DNA of 64,000 nt from Actinomycetota bacterium (GCA_018268675.1 JAFDWB010000084.1:248001-312000); one strand, 5' to 3'; shown: positions 7,856 through 16,569, counted from the stretch's first letter. The notes: a model not told the origin generated them from the sequence alone. Numbers and translations: made by a program.

Positions 7856-8821
7856 TCAGATCGACTTCAACGCCTCGATCGGCGTGATCTCCTCGACTCC
7901 GCCGGAGCGCGAGGCGGCGAGGTAGGCCGCGTAGGCGATCGCCAGGTCCTGCTCGACGCTGCCGATCGACTTGTAGACGACCCGGCGACCATCCGAGCCG
8001 GGGGGCCGGCAGAGAAAATCACCGAGCGCGACGGCCGAGTCGGGGTCGAAGCCAGCCTCGCGGGCGGCGAGCAGGTCACCGGACTCCTCAAGGGCATCGG
8101 GGGTGTCGACGATCACCGTCCCGGCCTCGGCGATCACCTGCCCGTCGAGCTCACGCTGGCCGGGCAAGGTCGAGCTGACCGAGCTGACATAACGGACCGA
8201 GGCGGGCAGGTCGGCGGCGGCGAGCGCCACGGCCCCCCGCGTCTGGGTTGCGCAGAGCGCCATCCGGGCGCCCGCGAGCGCCGCCGCCGCCGAGGGCGCC
8301 GCGGTCAGCTCGAATCCCAACTCGGCCCTGAGCTGATCGGCATAGCGTTCGCGGCTGGCCGCGGTCGGGCTGAAGACCCGCACCGACTCGATCGCGCAGA
8401 CCGAGGCCAGCGCCCGCAGTCCGTCCTGGGCCTGCAGGCCCGAACCGATCACCCCGACCTGGAGCGGTGCCTCGCCCCACTGGTGGGCCGCGGCGGCCGC
8501 GGCGGCGGCACTCGTCCGCACCACGGTCAGGTGGTTGGCATCGAGCAGGGCCAGCGGCTCGCCGCTGCCGAGGCGGTAGAGCGCGCAGAGGTAACGTACG
8601 CCGACCCCGGGGACGAGGGCGAACGCCTTGAACCCGAGGACGTCGAGGGCCGGCAGCGTGCCGCTCATCACCCGCAACCAGCCGTCGCCAAACTTCGCCG
8701 TGGAGCGCTCCGCGACCCCGTCCTCGGCACCTCCCCCGGCGATCCCCTCGCGGACCACCTCGACGGCGTCCGGGAAACGGACCAGACCACGGACGTCGGC
8801 GTCGCGGATCAGCAGGGTCAT
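7856..8821 (-). CDS. ornithine cyclodeaminase / mu-crystallin family protein
   Basis: 321-aa NAD(P)-binding protein. The Rossmann motif is VGVIGSGLQAQDGLRAL, preceded by the family segment LLDANHLTVVRTSAAAA and followed by RVFSP and the C-terminal KSIGSVEQDLAIA. Family members include ornithine cyclodeaminase, alanine dehydrogenase and ketimine reductases, so the most cautious call is an imine/amino-acid oxidoreductase of unknown substrate. ATG 8821 overlaps the stop of the upstream aldolase gene by ATGA. It is the last gene of the long minus-strand operon that begins with hydantoinase A. Confidence 0.85.
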   Translation of the reverse strand: MTLLIRDADVRGLVRFPDAVEVVREGIAGGGAEDGVAERSTAKFGDGWLRVMSGTLPALDVLGFKAFALVPGVGVRYLCALYRLGSGEPLALLDANHLTVVRTSAAAAAAAAHQWGEAPLQVGVIGSGLQAQDGLRALASVCAIESVRVFSPTAASRERYADQLRAELGFELTAAPSAAAALAGARMALCATQTRGAVALAAADLPASVRYVSSVSSTLPGQRELDGQVIAEAGTVIVDTPDALEESGDLLAAREAGFDPDSAVALGDFLCRPPGSDGRRVVYKSIGSVEQDLAIAYAAYLAASRSGGVEEITPIEALKSI

Positions 8822-9837
8822 GCCGGATTGCGGCCGACCAGAAAGGCCTCGTCGGGATCTTCGGTCACCGGCAGACCGGAGGCGACCGCGGCGGCGCGCA
8901 GTGTCGCCATCTGGCGATCGTTGATGCGGTGGTGGGGGCTGCGGATCGGACCGCCGTTGAAGCCATGCAGCCAGCCCTGGTACTTCCAGACCAGGCGGTG
9001 GACGAGGTTGGTCCCGCGGATCGCCTCGCCGATCACCTCCGCATCGGCCTGGCGGATCGGGTGGAGGCGCCAGTAGATCTCCATCGCCTCCTCGTACCGC
9101 CCCGCCTCGAGCAGGCCGTAGTAACGAGGAACCTCGCCCGCCATCGCCTCGTAGTTCGAGGTTCCCATCCACTGCATGCCGTAGTTGCGCTGCCAGACCG
9201 GGGCGTTGGCCTCGATCGGGTCGGTGACGACCAGGCGCTCGCGGTAGCGCTCGAAGATCTGCGCGATGCCGGCGACCCCGGGGGTGCCGATCTCGGTCTT
9301 CACGGCCATGATGCTCGGCACCTCGTCGATCAGCCGGCCGATCAGGTCGGGCGAGAAGTCGCTCGGGTGGAGGCGACGGAAGTTCCAGAGGAACATCGCG
9401 AAGACGATCGCGCCGAGGCCCGAGCTCTCCGCGAGCGTCCTGGTGTACTCGAAGACCTCGTTCTCGCTGGTCGGGTAGAAGGTGAGCGGATAGGAGACCA
9501 GCAACCCGTCGACGCCGGCCGCCGCCGAGTACCGTGCGAGCTCGATGTTGTCGGCGAGGGTCGCCAGCGAGGCGTGGGCGATCGTCTGCAGCTCGCCATT
9601 CGCCTCGTCGACGACGATGTCGGTCAGCTGCTTCAGCTCCTCGAAGGTCGTCCCGCACTCGCTGACGATCAGCACCCCGGTCATCCCGAGCTTCTTCTCC
9701 AACGCCACGTCGGCGCGGATCGCCTGCTCGTTCAGGCCCCGCAGGTCGGCGGTGAAGGTGGGCAGCAGACATCCGCAGTGTCCGCGCAGGTTCTCGAGCG
9801 CCCATTCGCGCGCCCCATCCGCTCCGTAGTCAGGCAT
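8818..9837 (-). CDS. DapA / N-acetylneuraminate lyase superfamily aldolase, possibly hydratase-aldolase
   Basis: 339-aa TIM-barrel aldolase. The Schiff-base lysine is K180 in IMAVKTEIGTPG, and the substrate loop is SECGTTFEELKQL in place of the usual GTTGE. The Tyr found in the FYNVP motif of DapA is missing (FAMFLWNF), so it is not a dihydrodipicolinate synthase. The hydratase-aldolases of aromatic upper pathways (NahE, PhdJ) belong to this superfamily. Beside a dihydrodiol dehydrogenase and an extradiol dioxygenase, that role is a reasonable inference: splitting a benzylidene-pyruvate into pyruvate and an aldehyde. ATG 9837 follows GGTGG and overlaps the SDR gene by 8 bp. Confidence 0.82.
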   Translation of the reverse strand: MPDYGADGAREWALENLRGHCGCLLPTFTADLRGLNEQAIRADVALEKKLGMTGVLIVSECGTTFEELKQLTDIVVDEANGELQTIAHASLATLADNIELARYSAAAGVDGLLVSYPLTFYPTSENEVFEYTRTLAESSGLGAIVFAMFLWNFRRLHPSDFSPDLIGRLIDEVPSIMAVKTEIGTPGVAGIAQIFERYRERLVVTDPIEANAPVWQRNYGMQWMGTSNYEAMAGEVPRYYGLLEAGRYEEAMEIYWRLHPIRQADAEVIGEAIRGTNLVHRLVWKYQGWLHGFNGGPIRSPHHRINDRQMATLRAAAVASGLPVTEDPDEAFLVGRNPA

Positions 9838-10684
9838 TGCCGCCACCGTCCTCTCCGCGTCGTTCGTAGGTCAGCCCGCGCACCCCAAGGCCGCCGTCGC
9901 TGGCGATCACTTCGCCGGTCACCGCCGGGGCGCGATCGCCGGCGAGCAACAGATAGAGCGCCGCATGATCCTCCGGCTCCGCCGCCAATCGCAGCGGCGT
10001 GACCGCTTCGAGCCGCGATTCCGAGTCGGCACGATCACCGAACTGGAGGGTGCGGCCGGCGAGCCCGGCCAACGCGTCGGCGACCCGGAGGCCGGTGATC
10101 GTGCCTCCTGGGGCGACGCCGTTGACCCGCACGTCCGGGGCCATCTCATGAGCGAGCTGGCGCACCACCCCGACGACGGCGTGCTTTGACGCGGTGTAGA
10201 TGACGCCGCCCCCGGACCCGGCGTGGAACCCGGCATTGGAGACGGTGAAGACCATCGAGCCGCGCCGCTCGCGTAGCTGCGGCGCCGCTGCCCGCGCGGC
10301 GAGGAGGTAGCCCAGCACATTCACCTCGAGGATCTCGGCGAAACCGGCCCGCAAGGTCGGCGCATCCATGTCCTCCAGGGCGACCGATCCGTCGAACACC
10401 CCGGCGTTGCCGACCAGCACGTCGAGGCCGCCGAAACAGTCGATCGCGGCCGCCACGGCCTCGTCGTGAGCGCCCGGATCGCGGACGTCGCCGACCACCG
10501 AGACCACTGCGTCCGGGTACAGGCCGGAGAGCTCGGACAGCGATCCGGGCGAGCGGTCGAAGGCGACGACGCGGGCGCCTTCGGACAAGAACAGGCCGGC
10601 GACCGCACGACCGATCCCGGACCCGGCACCGGTGACGAGCACGACACGGTCGTGAAGCTGGCGCTCGGGCAAGCTAGACCCCAC
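9830..10684 (-). CDS. short-chain dehydrogenase, BphB-type cis-dihydrodiol dehydrogenase
   Basis: 284 aa SDR. Cofactor motif TGAGSGIG, aspartate after strand 2 (AFDRS) for NAD preference, NAG at 93-95 and catalytic S149, Y163 and K167. From memory it resembles cis-2,3-dihydrobiphenyl-2,3-diol dehydrogenase through the stretch VFTVSNAGFHAGSGGG, YTASKHAVVGVVRQ, VRVNGVAPGG and the C-terminal DGGLGVRG, well beyond generic SDR identity. It would rearomatise the cis-dihydrodiol from the Rieske enzyme to a catechol. The GTG start at 10684 overlaps the extradiol dioxygenase gene by 11 bp. Confidence 0.88.
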   Translation of the reverse strand: MGSSLPERQLHDRVVLVTGAGSGIGRAVAGLFLSEGARVVAFDRSPGSLSELSGLYPDAVVSVVGDVRDPGAHDEAVAAAIDCFGGLDVLVGNAGVFDGSVALEDMDAPTLRAGFAEILEVNVLGYLLAARAAAPQLRERRGSMVFTVSNAGFHAGSGGGVIYTASKHAVVGVVRQLAHEMAPDVRVNGVAPGGTITGLRVADALAGLAGRTLQFGDRADSESRLEAVTPLRLAAEPEDHAALYLLLAGDRAPAVTGEVIASDGGLGVRGLTYERRGEDGGGNA

Positions 10685-11591
10685 CGGCGACGCGCGCGTC
10701 TCGGCACCGACTGGCGGTCAGCATCGCCGGCGGGATGCTCTCGCGCCAGACGTCGAATTCCATCTTGGACCCGATCCTAGGGGGCGCGGCGGGGTCGATC
10801 TCGGCCATGTCGGTGTTGACCTCGACCCGGTTGCCCTCGGGGTCCTTCAGGTAGATGAAGACATTGTTGCCGTTCACGTGGCGACCGATCGAACAGTCGA
10901 GGACGATCCCCATCCCGGCCGCCAGATCGGCGACCCGAACGAGGTCCTCGACCGCCGGGACTGCGAAGCAGAAGTGGTTCAGCCCCGGAACGTCGCCGTC
11001 GTCGCTGGCGAAGAAGGCGACGTCGTGGTGGCGGTGCCCGGCACGGAGGAAGGCGTTGAACCAGTTCGAGCCGTCGGGCCGGATCGACTCCGACAGCCGC
11101 AGGCCGAGCACCCCGATCAGGAACTCGGCGGTGACCTGGACGTCGCCGCAGTTGAGCGTGATGTGCTCGAGCGGCACCGGCCCGGCGCCTTGGTGATGGG
11201 GGGCGGGGATCGACGCGGTCGGCCGGAAGGCCTGCCGGTCGGACTCGAGGACGAGCTCGACCGCGTGACCGGAGGGCAGCGCGAAGGCGATCCCCGCCTC
11301 GATCCCGGGCTCGCTCCCGGCCGCCAGGTTCGACGCGTCGACGCCGGCCGCCGCCAGGCGCTTCCCTGCCTCCACCAACGCCGCGGCGTCGCGGACCGCG
11401 AAGGCGAAGTGGTCCACCCCCGGCTCACCGGCCTCGAGGGAGAGGTCGAAGCCGCCCTTCGTGCCACCCGACAGGTAGAGCGTCTCGCCCCGCCGCTCGA
11501 CCTCCACGACGCCGAACAGGCCGCCGTAGAAGTCGAGCATGCGCGCGCTGTCGGAGACGCCGAGCGCGACGTGGCTGAGTCGGGTGATCAC
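10674..11591 (-). CDS. type I extradiol (catechol 2,3-) dioxygenase, two VOC domains
   Basis: 305 aa with an N-terminal non-metal VOC repeat (1-115) and a C-terminal catalytic repeat. The 2-His-1-carboxylate iron ligands are H143 (LEHITLN), H206 (GLNHFCFAV) and E257 (NRVEVNTD), as in BphC/NahC. The enzyme cleaves a catechol next to the hydroxyls. GTG 11591 overlaps the hydantoinase B stop (GTGA). Its position directly before the dihydrodiol dehydrogenase supports a shared pathway. No separate ring-cleavage-product hydrolase is seen, which argues for an aldolase route rather than a biphenyl-type hydrolase route. Confidence 0.92.
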   Translation of the reverse strand: MITRLSHVALGVSDSARMLDFYGGLFGVVEVERRGETLYLSGGTKGGFDLSLEAGEPGVDHFAFAVRDAAALVEAGKRLAAAGVDASNLAAGSEPGIEAGIAFALPSGHAVELVLESDRQAFRPTASIPAPHHQGAGPVPLEHITLNCGDVQVTAEFLIGVLGLRLSESIRPDGSNWFNAFLRAGHRHHDVAFFASDDGDVPGLNHFCFAVPAVEDLVRVADLAAGMGIVLDCSIGRHVNGNNVFIYLKDPEGNRVEVNTDMAEIDPAAPPRIGSKMEFDVWRESIPPAMLTASRCRDARVAGGV

Positions 11592-13465
11592 GAGGCGTAG
11601 AGCTCCTCGGGCCGCCTGAACAGCTGCTCGCCGCCCGGGTGGACCTCACCGGGCCCAAGGCCCCGGGCGCGGTCGTCCTTGGCCCGCAGAGCCGCCCGCA
11701 GCGCCTCGGTCGCGGCCTCGTCGACCGCGTAGTCGAGCGAGTCGGCGTCGCGACACTCGATCGCCACGCCGTAGACGTCGCGCGCCTTCTCCAGCGACAG
11801 CAGCTCTTCGATCACGTCGTCGAGCACCGACTCGACCTTGCGATCCCAGGGCAGCCCGTAGCCGCCGCCACCGTTGGAGGAGAAGTGGAGCCGATCGCCG
11901 GCTTTGAGGATCGCCTTGCTGGCGAACATCCCCAGATTCTTCTCCTTCGGCGTGTCGATGTTGAGGACGACCCGGTTCGGACCGCCGTTGGTGCCGCCGG
12001 CGAGGCCGAACGGACCGACCCGCTCGCGGTCACCGAGGACGACCAGCTCGGTGTCGCCCCAGGCGGTGAAGCTGCGCGAGATCCCGAAGCCGCCGCGGAA
12101 CTCGCCGTCGCCGCAGGAATCGATCACCGCCTCCGCCTCGTCGTAGTACATCGGGTACCAGCGCTCGAGCACCTCGTTCGGCTGGTTCGAGGCCCCTCCG
12201 ATGAAGATCATCATGTAGAAGGAGTTGCCGTCGGCGTAGGTGCGGGCGCCCTGCCCGCCCTCGAGCCACATGTAGGAGACGAACGGCTGGCCGGTGGTCG
12301 GGTGGACGCCGCCGGTGCAGAAGTTCTGCAGGTTGACGGTCGCGGCGTGGACGCGGCGCGGTTCGACGTGCTGCAGCGCCTGGCCCCAGCAGGCCATCGT
12401 GATCGCGTCGACCTTCTCGTAGGCGCCTGAGCAGTAGCCGGTCACCGGGGTCGGTTCTTCGACATCGACGCAGGTCCCCTTCTTGGAGACGATGTTGATC
12501 GAGCGGACGACACCATGGTTGAGCGGCGCCAGCTCCGGGAAGCAGTGCATCGTCCCGTCGTAGGTGGCGGAGAGGAGCGCCGGACGGGCAAAGCCCCAGG
12601 AAGCGATCGGGGCCGGTCCGGAGTCGCTCCAGTCGATCGTCACCTGGTCGCCCTCGATCGTCATCTTGGCGTGGACCCGGATCATCGGTTCGCCCTCGCG
12701 GCCGAGGTCACGGTCGCCGAAGTCCTCGAACTCGTACTCGCCGTCCGCGAGTTTCGAGACCCAGGCACGGAACAGCCGCTCGGAGTGGTCCATGGTGTCC
12801 TCGAAGCCGTCCTTGACGACCTCGGCGCCGAACTTCTCGACGTAGCCGAGCAGCCGCCGTTCGACCAGCTTGCCCGCCTCGTACTGGGCGAAGATCTCCG
12901 CCACCCGCTCCTTCGGCACCCGGATGTTCATCCCGACCAGGTCCCAGATCGCCTGCACCGGCTCGTCGTTCTCGTAGAGCTTCAGGGGCGGCATGCGCAG
13001 ACCCTCGGCGTAGCATTCGGTCGCGTGCGGGTTGAACGTCCCGTGCATCGGCCCACCGACGTCCGGCCAATGACAGAGGGCGATGCCGAAGGCGAAGAGC
13101 TCGCCGTCGTGGAAGATCGGCCGCATGATCTTGACGTCGTTCTGGTGCGTGCCGCCGGTGTAGGGGTCGTTGAAGATGTAGACGTCGCCGGGCTTGAACT
13201 CGGGGACGGTCTTGACCAGATGCTGCACCGAGGACTCGAAGGTCCCCATGTGTGGGGCCTGGTCGCGCTGGCCGTGCGAGATCAGTCGCCCGTCAGGGGT
13301 GAGGACCGAGACCGAGTAGTCATGGCCCTCGGTGATCGTCGGAGCGTAGGAGACCCGCTCGATCAGTGCGCTCGCCTCGTTGCACATCGAGCGGAATGCG
13401 TTGCGCAGGACGGCGAACGTGATCGGGTCGTTACGGGTGGCGGTGTCGGTTTGTGCCGTGCTCAT
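11588..13465 (-). CDS. hydantoinase B / oxoprolinase family subunit
   Basis: 625 aa, full length for the HyuB family, with the N-terminal SALIERVSYAPTITEGHDYSV segment (split), QAPHMGTFESSV, FNDPYTGGTHQNDV, HWPDVGG and the C-terminal GGGYGLP. Partners with the HyuA-type subunit encoded just upstream. Such pairs make ATP-dependent hydantoinases, 5-oxoprolinases and acetone/acetophenone carboxylases. Sequence alone does not tell which. It probably acts on a ketone or cyclic amide intermediate of the island pathway. The start ATG is 13465, 35 bp after the HyuA stop. Confidence 0.9.
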   Translation of the reverse strand: MSTAQTDTATRNDPITFAVLRNAFRSMCNEASALIERVSYAPTITEGHDYSVSVLTPDGRLISHGQRDQAPHMGTFESSVQHLVKTVPEFKPGDVYIFNDPYTGGTHQNDVKIMRPIFHDGELFAFGIALCHWPDVGGPMHGTFNPHATECYAEGLRMPPLKLYENDEPVQAIWDLVGMNIRVPKERVAEIFAQYEAGKLVERRLLGYVEKFGAEVVKDGFEDTMDHSERLFRAWVSKLADGEYEFEDFGDRDLGREGEPMIRVHAKMTIEGDQVTIDWSDSGPAPIASWGFARPALLSATYDGTMHCFPELAPLNHGVVRSINIVSKKGTCVDVEEPTPVTGYCSGAYEKVDAITMACWGQALQHVEPRRVHAATVNLQNFCTGGVHPTTGQPFVSYMWLEGGQGARTYADGNSFYMMIFIGGASNQPNEVLERWYPMYYDEAEAVIDSCGDGEFRGGFGISRSFTAWGDTELVVLGDRERVGPFGLAGGTNGGPNRVVLNIDTPKEKNLGMFASKAILKAGDRLHFSSNGGGGYGLPWDRKVESVLDDVIEELLSLEKARDVYGVAIECRDADSLDYAVDEAATEALRAALRAKDDRARGLGPGEVHPGGEQLFRRPEELYAS

Positions 13466-13500
13466 GTCCTAGTGACCTTTCTGTTTAAGTCAGTTCGTGG

Positions 13501-15561
13501 TCAGTTCGCCGGTTTGACGGTGATGACGAGGTTCAGGTACTCGTCGACGGTCGCGGTCGCACCCGGCGGCACGAGGACCGTCGTCTCGTCGTGGTCGATC
13601 ACCGCCGGCCCGTTCACCTCCGCTCCACTTCGGAGTTTGGCCCGGGCGTAGATCGAGGTCGACTGGTGATCGCCGACCTCCGCGAAGTAGACGTCGCGGC
13701 TGCCGACCAGCGCCTCGGCGGCATCCCCGGTCTCCTCCGGGACGCGGACGTCGGCAGGGTCGGTGATGCCGATCGCGGCGACCCGGGCGTTGACGATCTC
13801 GACCTGCGAGACGCCCTCCTCGAGCCGATAGCCGAACTCCCGCTCGTACTGGTCGTTGTAGCGGGCGACGATCGTCTGCAGATCCTCCGCGGAGGCGGGC
13901 ACCGCGTCGAGGGTCAGGTTCAGGTACGGGGTCTGCCCGTAGTAGCGGACGTCGATCGACAACTCGAGCGTGCGGCGCTCCTCGGGGACCTTCTCGGCCT
14001 CCAGGACCTGGTCGGCTTCCTCGAGCAATTGCGCGTACTTGACGCCGAGGTCGTCGAGGTCGACCTCGCGGGCCTGGGTCAGGACCGGGCGGACGAAGTC
14101 GTGGCGGAGGTCGACGGAGAGGATGCCGACCGCCGAGGTCAGGCCCGCCGCGAGCGGGACGACCACCGACTTCATCTGCAGCTCGCGGGCGATCTCGACC
14201 GCGTGCAGCGGCCCGGCGCCGCCACCGGCGACGAGTGCGTAGTCGCGCGGGTCGTAGCCCCGCTCGACCGAGATCAGGCGGGCCGCCGTGATCATGCTGT
14301 CGTTGGCGATCCGGATGATCCCGTCGGCCGCCTCGGGGGTCGAGAGCCCGAGCTGCTCGCCGATCTTGGCGATCGCCTGCTCGGCCAGGTCGACGTCGAT
14401 CTTAACGTCGCCGCCGAGGTAGGTCTCGGGATTGAGCCGGCCGAGGTAGAGCTGGGCGTCGGTGACGGTCGGCTCCTCGTTGCCCTTGCCGAGGCAGGCC
14501 GGGCCGGGATCGGCGCCAGCGCTCTGCGGCCCGGTCCGCAACGAGCCGCCCTCGTCGACCCAGGCGATCGTGCCGCCGCCGGCGCCGATCGCGACCAGGT
14601 CGATCGCCGGGAAGAGGATCGGGATGTTCCAGTCGACCCGCCACTCGGACGCGATCGAGGGGACGCCTTTCTCGACCAGCGAGAGGTCGGCGCTGGTGCC
14701 GCCCATGTCGAAGGTGATGACGTTCTCGAAGCCGGCCAGTTCACCGACCCGCTTGCCGCCGATCACTCCACCGGCGGGACCCGAGTGGCAGATCCGCGCC
14801 GGCACCTCGCGCGCCGCCCGGGCGCTCATGATCCCGCCGCCGGAGTGGGTGACGAAGACCTCGCCCGGGTAACCCCAGTCGCGCAGGGCGGCGCCCAGGC
14901 CGTCCAGGTAGCGACCGATCACCGGCGCCAGGTAGGCGTTGGCGGCGACCGTCGAGGTGCGCTCGAACTCGCGCAGCTCGGGTAGCACCTCGGCCGAGGT
15001 ACAGACGAAGACATCCTCGCCGAGCTCCTCTTCGAGGATCTCCTTGGTGCGCCGCTCATGGTCTTCGTTGACGAAGGAGTTGAGGTAGGCGACGGCGACC
15101 GACTCGATCTCACGGGCGCGGAACTTGCGGGCCGCGACCCGGACGTCGTCCTCGTTCAGAGGGGTCATCACCTTCCCGAGGTAATCGACTCGCTCGCCGA
15201 CCTCGAGGATGTGGCGCCGCGGGACCAGGGCCGGCGACGGGTCCCAGTTGGAGTTGAAAAGGTCGGGGCGGTTGGCGCGGCCGGCGCCCAGCACGTCGCG
15301 CATTCCCCTGGTGGTGACCAGCCCGGCCTTGGCGCCGCGGCGCTGGATGATCGCGTTGGTGGCGATCGTCGAGCCGTGCTTGAAGGCACCGACGTCGGCG
15401 GCGGCGATACCGGCCTTGTCGAGCGCGTTCATCACGCCCTCGATGAACCGCGGCGGGGTCGAGGGCACCTTTACGGTCTGGATCTGGCGTTCCTCGGCGT
15501 CGTAGGCCACCAGGTCGGTGAAGGTGCCACCGATGTCGACTGAAACGGTCAGATTGCGCAA
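13501..15561 (-). CDS. hydantoinase A / oxoprolinase family ATP-binding subunit
   Basis: 686 aa with the ASKHA-type phosphate motif VDIGGTFTDLVAYD at the N-terminus, KHGSTIATNAIIQRRGAKAGL, the second phosphate loop TFDMGGTSADLSL and AGGGAGPLHA, which is the complete HyuA architecture. It would activate the substrate by phosphorylation for hydrolysis or carboxylation by the partner HyuB. The start is TTG (15561) with GAGGAAGGAA upstream. It is the first gene of a six-gene minus-strand operon (HyuA, HyuB, extradiol dioxygenase, SDR, aldolase, cyclodeaminase-like). A dyad copy lies 118 bp upstream. Confidence 0.9.
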   Translation of the reverse strand: MRNLTVSVDIGGTFTDLVAYDAEERQIQTVKVPSTPPRFIEGVMNALDKAGIAAADVGAFKHGSTIATNAIIQRRGAKAGLVTTRGMRDVLGAGRANRPDLFNSNWDPSPALVPRRHILEVGERVDYLGKVMTPLNEDDVRVAARKFRAREIESVAVAYLNSFVNEDHERRTKEILEEELGEDVFVCTSAEVLPELREFERTSTVAANAYLAPVIGRYLDGLGAALRDWGYPGEVFVTHSGGGIMSARAAREVPARICHSGPAGGVIGGKRVGELAGFENVITFDMGGTSADLSLVEKGVPSIASEWRVDWNIPILFPAIDLVAIGAGGGTIAWVDEGGSLRTGPQSAGADPGPACLGKGNEEPTVTDAQLYLGRLNPETYLGGDVKIDVDLAEQAIAKIGEQLGLSTPEAADGIIRIANDSMITAARLISVERGYDPRDYALVAGGGAGPLHAVEIARELQMKSVVVPLAAGLTSAVGILSVDLRHDFVRPVLTQAREVDLDDLGVKYAQLLEEADQVLEAEKVPEERRTLELSIDVRYYGQTPYLNLTLDAVPASAEDLQTIVARYNDQYEREFGYRLEEGVSQVEIVNARVAAIGITDPADVRVPEETGDAAEALVGSRDVYFAEVGDHQSTSIYARAKLRSGAEVNGPAVIDHDETTVLVPPGATATVDEYLNLVITVKPAN

Positions 15562-15678
15562 CTGAGTTCCTTCCTCGAAAGTTCGTCGGACCTGGCGTCA
15601 GGCCCCTGAAGCCCACTGTCGAGTCCAATACCAGCGGCGCCGCGGGCCTCCGGCATCGGTGTAATGACGGTCGTTGGC

Positions 15679-15692
15679 ACGGGTTTTCCCGC
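15679..15692. promoter_or_regulatory. island dyad upstream of the hydantoinase-extradiol operon
   Basis: ACGGGTTTTCCCGC matches GCGGG-4N-CCCGC with one outer mismatch. It lies 118 bp upstream of the HyuA start. A clear second copy at 22 bp spacing is not visible here, unlike at the other sites. Confidence 0.45.
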
Positions 15693-15705
15693 ATCCACCG
15701 TGAGC

Positions 15706-15733
15706 CGCCGGGCGGGCCGCACGCCGCCCGGCG
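15706..15733 (-). terminator. GC-rich hairpin after the superoxide dismutase gene
   Basis: CGCCGGGCGG (15706-15715) pairs with CCGCCCGGCG (15724-15733), a perfect 10-bp stem with an 8-nt loop, 21 bp past the sod stop. It has no T-run. The hairpin could end sod transcription and shield the HyuA promoter. Confidence 0.45.
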
Positions 15734-15754
15734 CTCCCTTTCGGCGCGTCTGCG

Positions 15755-16360
15755 CTACGCCGCCGCGGCGAGGCGTCGGCCGACCACATCCCAATCGACC
15801 ACGTTCCACCACGCCTGGAGATAGTCGGGGCGACGGTTTTGGTAGCGCAGGTAGTAGGCGTGCTCCCAGACGTCGTTGCCGAGCAGCGGCGTCTGGCCGA
15901 GCTCCAGCGGGCTGTCCTGATTGGCGGTGCTGGTCACGGTCAGCTCGCCGCCGTCGAGGACCAGCCAGGCCCAACCGGAGCCGAAGCGGGCGACTCCTGC
16001 TGCCTCGAAGCATTCCTTGAAGCTCTCGAAGGATCCGAAGACAGACTCGATCCGGCTGCCGATCTCGCCGCGCGGCTCGCCGCCGCCGTCGGGGCTCATC
16101 GACTCCCAGAAAAGGGTGTGGTTGAGATGGCCACCGGCGTTGTTGCGGACCGCCCCCTGCTTCTCGTCCGGCAAGGCGGAGAGGCTGACGATGACCTCCT
16201 CCACGTTCGCCCCCGCCAGATCGGTGTCGGCGAGGGCGGCGTTGGCTTTGTCGACGTAGGCCTGGTGGTGCTTGTCGTGGTGGAGGTGCATCGTCTGCTC
16301 GTCGATGTGCGGCTCGAGCGCGTCGTAGGGATAGGGCAACGGCGGCACGGTGAAAGACAT
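15755..16360 (-). CDS. superoxide dismutase, Fe/Mn family
   Basis: 201 aa, full length. Metal ligands are H27 in HLHHDKHH, H81 in HLNHTLFW, and the late Asp and His of the family (VVDWDVV region and [10 protein letters not shown]). It removes superoxide, which uncoupled Rieske and flavin oxygenases release. It carries an island-type dyad pair 68 bp upstream, suggesting it belongs to the same regulon. No leader peptide is visible, so it is cytosolic. Whether it uses Fe or Mn cannot be read with confidence. Confidence 0.95.
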   Translation of the reverse strand: MSFTVPPLPYPYDALEPHIDEQTMHLHHDKHHQAYVDKANAALADTDLAGANVEEVIVSLSALPDEKQGAVRNNAGGHLNHTLFWESMSPDGGGEPRGEIGSRIESVFGSFESFKECFEAAGVARFGSGWAWLVLDGGELTVTSTANQDSPLELGQTPLLGNDVWEHAYYLRYQNRRPDYLQAWWNVVDWDVVGRRLAAAA

Positions 16361-16427
16361 GGATCGACTCCCTTGCTGGACGTTTCATGGTCGGGTCGAA
16401 GATCGCGCAGGGAAGTGATCGCGGCTG

Positions 16428-16458
16428 GCGGAAAGCCCGCGACGACCGGCGGGGATTC
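16428..16458. promoter_or_regulatory. dyad pair upstream of superoxide dismutase
   Basis: GCGGAAAGCCCGC (16428-16440) is the island motif on the minus strand (GCGGGCTTTCCGC). A half-conserved second copy with GCGGG-GATT starts at 16449. Four-base centres are 22 bp apart. The first copy begins 68 bp upstream of the sod ATG. Confidence 0.4.
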
Positions 16459-16525
16459 ACTCGCCGTGGCAGCCTCGCCGCAGTTACTTTCGGCAGACCA
16501 GAGGTCTGGACGCCCCCTCGAAAAT

Positions 16526-16555
16526 GCATAAGCAATCGATATCGATTGCTTATGC
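16526..16555. promoter_or_regulatory. 30-bp perfect AT-rich palindrome, probable operator
   Basis: Bases 16526-16540 read GCATAAGCAATCGAT and 16541-16555 are their exact reverse complement. An AT-rich 30-bp perfect palindrome is striking in DNA this rich in GC. It ends 14 bp before the ATG of the small winged-helix-like gene, and its right arm contains a TATGCT hexamer that could be a -10 box. This fits an operator for autoregulation by that protein. Confidence 0.65.
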
Positions 16556-16569
16556 TACGGTCCAATTCG

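Noticed and set aside
8818-9837. Dihydrodipicolinate synthase of lysine synthesis
   Set aside because: The Tyr of the FYNVP motif is absent and the gene sits in a catabolic operon.
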